Of a stretch of DNA of 64,000 nucleotides, positions 59,177-64,000 are shown one piece after another (within the stretch, counting starts at the first letter, position 1; every line of letters begins with the position of its first letter). Source of the stretch: Streptomyces tsukubensis (GTDB taxonomy: Bacteria; Actinomycetota; Actinomycetes; Streptomycetales; Streptomycetaceae); the NCBI RefSeq assembly GCF_009296025.1, contig NZ_CP045178.1:7874001-7938000 (forward strand), given 5' to 3'. The notes under the pieces were generated by a model. The model saw nothing but the letters and a program-made list of their open reading frames with translations. It made no database searches and was not told the DNA's origin. A program made the position numbers and the translations under genes.

Positions 59177-60181
59177 GTGGGAAACTGGCTGATCAACGCC
59201 GACACCATCGCGCGGAGCCATTTCGTCGTCTCTCCGCTGGCCGAGACCATCGCGGGGCTGAAGACCCTGGCGACGGGGAGCGCCGCCCACCCCGGTGAGC
59301 GTGCGTGGCTGTACGGCCACCTCTCCGCGTACCGTCGTCGGCTCGCCGAGGACCCGGTCGCCGCGCTCCTCGTGGACATCGGCCTCTGCCGGTCCTGGAA
59401 CGCCGAGTTCCTCACCCCCACACCGACCGGCGAGGAGGACGGCGAAAGTTCCGGCGCCCGGCTCTTCGCGCGGGAAGTGGCGGGCATCCGTGCCACCCCG
59501 CCGCAGACGGCCGCCGCCGACCTCACCGTGTCCCTGGGTGGCCCGCTGCCGGAACCTCTGCGCCGCGACGACCTCGCGCAGCGCGCCGCGGCACTTCTTG
59601 ACTGGGTCTGGCAGCGGACCGTCCTGCCCGACTGGCCACGGCGTCGACGCGTACTCGAAGCCGATGTCGTACGACGTGTCGGGCGGGTGAGCAGGTACGG
59701 CTGGGCCGGCGCCCTGGACGACATGCGTCCGGGTATGCGGTGGCTGGGGGAGGGGCAGCTCCGGATCAACACCTACGACCACTCGCCGCGTGAAGTCGCG
59801 GGCGCGGGGCTGTTGTTCGTGCCCGTCACACCTCAAACAGGGTGGGTTTCCTGGGAGGAACAGCGTCGGTTCGCGGTCGTGTACCCCTGCTCCGGTGTCC
59901 TGACGGGGGAGGAGGACACAGCAGAGACCGACGCTCTCGCCGTGCTGCTCGGGCCCGCGCGGGCCGGTGTCCTCCGCCTCCTCGCCGCGCCCATGAGTAC
60001 CACCATGCTCGTCGCCCTCACCGGGCAGGGGCTCGGTTCGGTGGGCAGACACCTCAAGGTGCTCCTCGACGCCGGTCTTGTCGTACGCGCGCGAGCGGGG
60101 AGGTCGGTGCTGTACGAAAGGACAGACGCGGGCGACGTACTGGTGCGAGCCGCACCGGGTGGCCACGGGGCCGACGCCTGA
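59177..60181 (+). CDS. ArsR-type winged-helix regulator with a large N-terminal domain
   Basis: 334 residues. The C-terminal ~75 residues are a winged helix (LGPARAGVLRLLAAPMSTTMLVALTG..., then VGRHLKVLLDAGLVVRARAG) of the ArsR class. The first ~240 residues match the Streptomyces DUF5937-like ligand region as I remember it. The start is a GTG at 59177. It is divergent from the MFS gene, and the 71-base spacer must hold both promoters, so it probably represses the exporter. Confidence 0.85.
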   Translation: MGNWLINADTIARSHFVVSPLAETIAGLKTLATGSAAHPGERAWLYGHLSAYRRRLAEDPVAALLVDIGLCRSWNAEFLTPTPTGEEDGESSGARLFAREVAGIRATPPQTAAADLTVSLGGPLPEPLRRDDLAQRAAALLDWVWQRTVLPDWPRRRRVLEADVVRRVGRVSRYGWAGALDDMRPGMRWLGEGQLRINTYDHSPREVAGAGLLFVPVTPQTGWVSWEEQRRFAVVYPCSGVLTGEEDTAETDALAVLLGPARAGVLRLLAAPMSTTMLVALTGQGLGSVGRHLKVLLDAGLVVRARAGRSVLYERTDAGDVLVRAAPGGHGADA

Positions 60182-60535
60182 CAGCCATCCACGCGACCGG
60201 CTCAGCGGCCTTCCAGCCGGCCGTGTCGCAGCCGTAGCCGTAGCCGTAGCCGTAGCCGTAGCCGTAGCCGTAGCCGTAGCCGTAGCCGTAGCCGTAGCCG
60301 TAGCCGCAGCCGTGAGGCCGCAGGCGGCGGGCCCGCGGGAGCCCGGTTCGCGGGAGCCGAGAGCGCGGGAGGCCGGTTCGCGGCAGCCGAGATCCCGGAA
60401 GGCAGACCAGGGAAAGGCAGCTCCTCAGTAGCCAAGACCGCACTGGGCGAGTCGTCCCCGCCACTCGCACCGGGCCGGGCCACCCGCCATGGGCCATCCG
60501 CCCCGCGCTACCCGCCCTGCTCCGGCTTCGACGCG
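60182..60535. repeat. Intergenic low-complexity region with a (TAGCCG)12 microsatellite
   Basis: Between two convergent genes. From 60229 to 60312 there are 14 hexamers: CAGCCG, twelve perfect TAGCCG copies, and CAGCCG. Degenerate GGTTCGCGGGAGCC-like repeats follow to about 60,400. Read in frame it would give Gly-Tyr or Val-Ala dipeptide runs, but no gene is credible. The rest of the spacer shows nothing I can name. Confidence 0.9.
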
Positions 60536-61786
60536 CTACCCGCCCTGCTCCGCCTCCAACGCGTCCACCTGCGCCTGAACGCCGGGCTGCCGCGGCCGTA
60601 CCCCCGCAAGTGCCCGCCACACGACGAGATCGTCCTCCCCCCAAGGAGCACGCGCCCAGTCGGTGAGGAGGTCAGGGTCGCGGCGGGCCACCAGGGAGGC
60701 CCGGAGGCCGTCCGCGAGGCGCCGCCGCAGACGGGCGACAGCGGGGGCCTGCGAGGCGGGCAGCAACGGCCCGGTGTACGCGCTGAGCGCCGCGGTCACG
60801 GCTCCCGATCCCAGCCTGCGTTCCACGGCGGTGAAGTCCGCGTCCACGGGCGCGGTCAGCCGGTACGGGCGTGACCTCAGCAGTTCGGTGCCGAGCAGCC
60901 GCCGCAGCCGCGCCAGTTCCGCGCGTACGGTCACCGGCTCCACCGACTCGTCCTCGTACAGTGCGCAGAGCAGCTCGTCCCCGGTCAGACCCTCCGGGTG
61001 GCGGGCCAGCACCACCACGATCTCGCTGTGTCTGCGGCTCAGCCGCATCTTGCGCCCGGCCACCAGCAGCAGCGCCTCGTCGCGGCCCAGCGCGGAGAGC
61101 CTCAGCGTGTCCCCTTGGGCAGGTCGTGGAGCGGTCAGCGCGAGCTGTGACTCGGCGGCCCGCGCGACGGCCTGGACGAAGGCGAGGCTGTGCGGATGGG
61201 CCAGCCCGTCGCCTCCGGTGATGTCGACCGCGCCGAGCAGCCTGCCGGTGGCCGGATCGTGCACGGGCGCCGCCGCGCACGTCCACGGCTGAACGGGTCT
61301 GCTGAAATGCTCGGCCGCGAACACCTGCACCGGCCGGTCGAGGGTGAGAGCGGTGCCGGGGGCGTTGGTGCCCATCGCCGACTCGGCCCAGCGCGCTCCT
61401 GGCACGAAGTTCACCAGCCCCGCGCGGCGCCGGCTCCCGGAGTCCCCCTCGACCCACAGAAGCGTGCCGCGCGCGTCGCACACCGCGAGCAGATGGTCGC
61501 CGTCGCGCGCGTAGGCGCCCATGAGTTCCCGGAACAGCGGCATCGCGGGGGCCAGTGGATGCTCGGCGCGGTAGGTGCCCAGATCGCCATCTGCCAGATC
61601 GACGTGGGCCGTCGTGTCGGGGCTGACGCTCGCTCGGGCGGAACGGCGCCAGGAGTCGGCCACGACCCCGCGTACCGGCCGGCCGACCGTGCCCGCCGAG
61701 GTGAACGCCTCGTGCGCGTGCCGCAGTACACGGCCACGCGCGACCGGGTCGGCGCCCGCCGTCAGGGCCACCCATGGATCGGACAT
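60536..61786 (-). CDS. GAF-domain transcriptional regulator (AcoR-like N-terminus)
   Basis: 416 residues. Residues ~35-215 resemble the GAF sensor of acetoin or aldehyde regulators (RGVVADSWRRS, LLWVEGDSGSRRRAGLVNF, GTNAPGTAL, HDPATGRLLGAVDITGG). The C-terminal part (~255-330) contains a winged-helix-like region (LSRRHSEIVVVLARHPEGL, VRAELARLRRLLGTELL). No AAA+ sigma54 domain is present. The ATG at 61786 has a strong GGGGAGG upstream; the frame extends to 61909 without family similarity. Such proteins often sit near aldehyde dehydrogenase genes, so the gene at 56272-57795 is a plausible target (inference). Confidence 0.85.
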   Translation of the reverse strand: MSDPWVALTAGADPVARGRVLRHAHEAFTSAGTVGRPVRGVVADSWRRSARASVSPDTTAHVDLADGDLGTYRAEHPLAPAMPLFRELMGAYARDGDHLLAVCDARGTLLWVEGDSGSRRRAGLVNFVPGARWAESAMGTNAPGTALTLDRPVQVFAAEHFSRPVQPWTCAAAPVHDPATGRLLGAVDITGGDGLAHPHSLAFVQAVARAAESQLALTAPRPAQGDTLRLSALGRDEALLLVAGRKMRLSRRHSEIVVVLARHPEGLTGDELLCALYEDESVEPVTVRAELARLRRLLGTELLRSRPYRLTAPVDADFTAVERRLGSGAVTAALSAYTGPLLPASQAPAVARLRRRLADGLRASLVARRDPDLLTDWARAPWGEDDLVVWRALAGVRPRQPGVQAQVDALEAEQGG

Positions 61787-61961
61787 GCGTTTTCCTCCCC
61801 GGAGGGCAGTACGGCTCGGGGCACAACGGCTCGCTGCCATAGTCGCCCCGGGGAGAGAAGCCGACAAGCGTTCCCACAGTGTCACCGGCGTGCGGACCGC
61901 AGGGCGCACTGTCCTCCGCGCCGTGCGCGCCGGCCCTCCCGCCGTCGCGCCCCACCGCTCG

Positions 61962-62564
61962 TCAGGCGAAGTTCACCAGCCGCAGATATTTCTGCCAGTC
62001 CCACAAGGGGCCGGGGTCCGTGTGGGTCGCGCCGGGCACCTCGTTGTGGCCGATGATGTGCTGGCGGTCCTTGGGGATGCCGTACGCGTCGCACACCGAG
62101 GCCGTCAGAGCGGCCGACGCCCCGTACAGCTCATCGGTGAAGTACTCGGGCTTGTCGACCCAGCCCTCGTGCTCGATGCCGATGCTGCGGGTGTTGTAGT
62201 TCCAGTTCCCCGCGTGCCAGGCGATGTCGTGCTCCCGTACGCACTGGGCGATGTGGCCGTCGGCGGAGCGCACCACATAGTGGGCGGAGACCTGCTTGGC
62301 GGCGTTGCGGAAGATCGCCAGGGTGTCGGCGAAGGTCTCCTGGGTGACGTGGATGACGACGCGGTCGACGGCCTGGCTCGCGGGGCGGTCGGCAGCGGTG
62401 TAGTTGGAGGAGCTGGCCCCCACCCACTCGGCAGGCGGGTAGTCCGCCGCCGCCCCGGTCCCAGCCAGGGCGGGGGAGGCGGAAAGAAGGGCTCCGGGCA
62501 CGGCGACGAGGGCTGCGCCCTGAAGAAGTCTGCGCCGGGAGGGGAGGGCTCGCGCTCGGTCCAT
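61962..62564 (-). CDS. Secreted N-acetylmuramoyl-L-alanine amidase (amidase_2 family)
   Basis: 200 residues. A twin-arginine signal (SRRRLLQGAALVAVPGALL, cleavage near ASPALAG) points to Tat export. The mature part is an amidase_2/PGRP fold: zinc ligand in VVIHVT, HYVVRSADG, DIAWHAGN, SIGIEHEGW, then IIGHNEVPGATHTDPG with the second and third zinc ligands. It should cleave the lactyl-amide bond between MurNAc and the stem peptide, outside the cell. It is a stand-alone catalytic domain without a cell-wall binding module. Confidence 0.93.
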   Translation of the reverse strand: MDRARALPSRRRLLQGAALVAVPGALLSASPALAGTGAAADYPPAEWVGASSSNYTAADRPASQAVDRVVIHVTQETFADTLAIFRNAAKQVSAHYVVRSADGHIAQCVREHDIAWHAGNWNYNTRSIGIEHEGWVDKPEYFTDELYGASAALTASVCDAYGIPKDRQHIIGHNEVPGATHTDPGPLWDWQKYLRLVNFA

Positions 62565-62585
62565 GACTGACCTCTGTCTCTCGGT

Positions 62586-62607
62586 GGCGGCTCCCCGAGG
62601 AGCCGCC
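62586..62607. terminator. Perfect 9-bp hairpin between the ROK gene and the amidase gene
   Basis: GGCGGCTCC-CCGA-GGAGCCGCC, just upstream of the amidase start and about 180 bases after the ROK stop. It could end the ROK transcript or structure the amidase leader. No U-tract is present. Confidence 0.45.
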
Positions 62608-62788
62608 TGGGCCGGTCCCCGTGGCAGCCGGGGCTGAGAGGCTGTCGGGTGGCTGACGTTACGTCATGCGACGGGCGGGACGGAAGGAGGCGGACCGGGG
62701 CAACAAGGTGTCCGTAGCGGCGGGCGCGCCGGGCCGAGGCTCCGGGGCCGCCGCACGGTGTCAGCTGTTTTCGTCACCCCGTGAGGCG

Positions 62789-63985
62789 TCACCCTTGGGC
62801 GGGTACCGCCGTGGCCGGGTCGTCGAGCACGGCCCGGACGACGGAGTGCGCGGCGCCGAGCAGCGGGCCCTCCGGACCTAGCTCCGACACGGTCACCGGG
62901 CGTGTCGCGGTCGCCGTACGCCGACCGAGCTCACGTTCCAGCGCGGGCAGCAGCCAAGGAGCGAGCCCTGCCAGCGCGCCACCGAGCACCACCCCTTGGG
63001 GGTCGAGGAGGTTGACGGCGCCCGACAGGGCGATGCCCAACGCGGATCCCGCGCCGCGCAGCGCGCGCAGCACCGCCCTGTCGCCCTCCGCCGCCCTCCC
63101 CGCGAGCAGTCCGACGCGGTCCTCGCCGGGGTCGAGTCCGGCCGCGCGCAGCACCGCCTCCTGCCCCGCGTACTGCTCAAGGCAGCCTCGGCCGCCGCAC
63201 GGGCAGACGGGTCCCTCGGGCCTTACGGGAACATGTCCCAGTTCGCCCGCGAACCCGTGCGTGCCGCGCAGCAGCCGGCCGTCGAGGATCACCGCGGCGC
63301 CGATGCCGATGGCCGCGGAGACGTGGATGAAGTCCTCGTGGTGGCCGGCGCCGGTCCACAGTTCCGCGAGAGCGCCGAAGTTGGCCTCGTTGTCGATGGT
63401 CACGGGCAGTTCGCCGGGCAGCAGCCCGCCGAGGTCGGCCCCGTGCCAGCCGAGGTTGGGCGCGCGCTCCACGAGGTGTCCCTCCCGCGCGACCAGACCG
63501 GGCACGGCGACCGCGAGCCCCGCGGGCCACAGCCCTTGGTGACGGGTCTCCTCGGCGACCTGCCCGACAAGGGCACCGAGTTCACCGAGTACGGGTCCGG
63601 GAGGCCTGCCCCGGTTGTCGGTCCGTCGCACGGCGCGGGCCCGCACCTCGCCGTGCAGATCGACGGCGCACACGGTCAACTGGTCCACGCCGATCTCCGC
63701 ACCGAGCCCCGCCGGGCCCCGGGCACTGACGGCGAGCGCGGAGCCGGGCCTGCCCACCCGCCCTGGCCGCTCGGGGCCGAGTTCGTCGAGCAGCCCCGAG
63801 CGGATCAGTTCGTCCACGAGCGTGGAGACCGCGGCGCGGGTCAGGCCGATCCGCGTCGCCACCGCGGCGCGCGACAAGGGACCGTGGGCGGCGACGGTGT
63901 GCATCACACGGGAGAGATTGCGGCGGCGCATCCCCTGCTGGGTGTCGGGCAGTGCGGCCGTCACCGGCCCGTCAGCCCCGGACAT
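62789..63985 (-). CDS. ROK-family transcriptional repressor (NagC/XylR type)
   Basis: 398 residues. The N-terminal winged helix is LSRAAVATRIGLTRAAVSTL with a wing rich in Gly/Arg (GRVGRPG). It is followed by the ROK sugar-kinase-like domain: GAEIGVDQLTV, VAVPGLV, DNEANFGALAE, GIGAAVILDG, and the zinc signature GHVPV...CPCGGRGCLEQY. The HTH makes it a regulator rather than a glucokinase; a sugar or sugar phosphate is the likely effector. The ATG at 63985 is near the right edge, so its promoter is outside the window. No sugar genes are in view to suggest a target. Confidence 0.93.
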   Translation of the reverse strand: MSGADGPVTAALPDTQQGMRRRNLSRVMHTVAAHGPLSRAAVATRIGLTRAAVSTLVDELIRSGLLDELGPERPGRVGRPGSALAVSARGPAGLGAEIGVDQLTVCAVDLHGEVRARAVRRTDNRGRPPGPVLGELGALVGQVAEETRHQGLWPAGLAVAVPGLVAREGHLVERAPNLGWHGADLGGLLPGELPVTIDNEANFGALAELWTGAGHHEDFIHVSAAIGIGAAVILDGRLLRGTHGFAGELGHVPVRPEGPVCPCGGRGCLEQYAGQEAVLRAAGLDPGEDRVGLLAGRAAEGDRAVLRALRGAGSALGIALSGAVNLLDPQGVVLGGALAGLAPWLLPALERELGRRTATATRPVTVSELGPEGPLLGAAHSVVRAVLDDPATAVPAQG

Positions 63986-64000
63986 GTCCCGGAGCCTTCG

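Noticed and set aside
60229..60312. Possible CRISPR array
   Set aside because: The repeats are 6-bp units in direct contact, with no spacers and no cas genes; this is a microsatellite.

Overview
The window is high-GC actinobacterial DNA, most likely Streptomyces. The support is G/C-ending codons, giant modular type I polyketide synthase (PKS) genes, Tat-type and ROK/GAF/PucR-type neighbours, and GTG starts. About three quarters of it (1-47.1 kb, minus strand) is the 5' part of a macrolide-type PKS cluster. The rest (47.6-64 kb) holds cluster-edge genes and then ordinary accessory or chromosomal genes.

PKS region. Three very large genes are read right to left. The first (28122-47087) has a KSQ-AT-ACP loading module plus three extension modules. 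The second (12314-28039) has three modules. The third (12028 to beyond position 1) has two full modules and part of another. Leaving the second gene aside, the order is: propionate starter; M1 methylmalonyl/KR; M2 methylmalonyl/DH-KR; M3 malonyl/DH-KR; M4 methylmalonyl/KR; M5 malonyl/KR; M6 malonyl (cut off). From memory of the family, this order predicts the C19-to-C6 half of the nargenicin/nodusmicin scaffold: C17-O, 16-Me, 14-Me with a C14=C15 alkene, a C12=C13 dienophile, 10-Me with 11-OH, and 9-O. A DnaE1-type replicative polymerase gene (49890-53420) lies beside the cluster. DnaE is the known target of nargenicin, and a DnaE homologue in that cluster has been described as self-resistance. 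A DnaE-targeting, nargenicin-like macrolide is therefore the leading hypothesis.

Structural oddity. The middle PKS gene is a product of recombination. The sequence repeats with a period of about 16.01 kb from 9.2 to 42.3 kb. Gene 2 has the docking segment, KS and half of the AT of gene 3, joined inside the AT to the rest of gene 1 (M1 KR onward, M2, M3). Diagnostic SNPs place the switch between about 25,623 and 26,092. All ten AT domains are near-identical class copies with extreme strand skew (almost only G/T on the plus strand), the hallmark of the repeats called GRINS. Gene 2 also carries a 1-bp deletion near 12,415 that removes its C-terminal docking domain.

Right side. Divergent from the PKS are a type II thioesterase and a translationally coupled SDR (with its own apparent 1-bp C-terminal frameshift), then a TetR regulator with a palindromic operator, then the dnaE paralogue. 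A PucR-like regulator and an HSL-family hydrolase follow. After a decayed methyltransferase remnant and a hairpin terminator come an aldehyde dehydrogenase, an MFS exporter with a divergent ArsR-type regulator, a GAF regulator, a secreted amidase and a ROK repressor. These look unrelated to the polyketide. The pyrrole, P450, methoxymalonyl and terminal-module genes expected for nargenicin itself are not in the window and would have to lie to the left.
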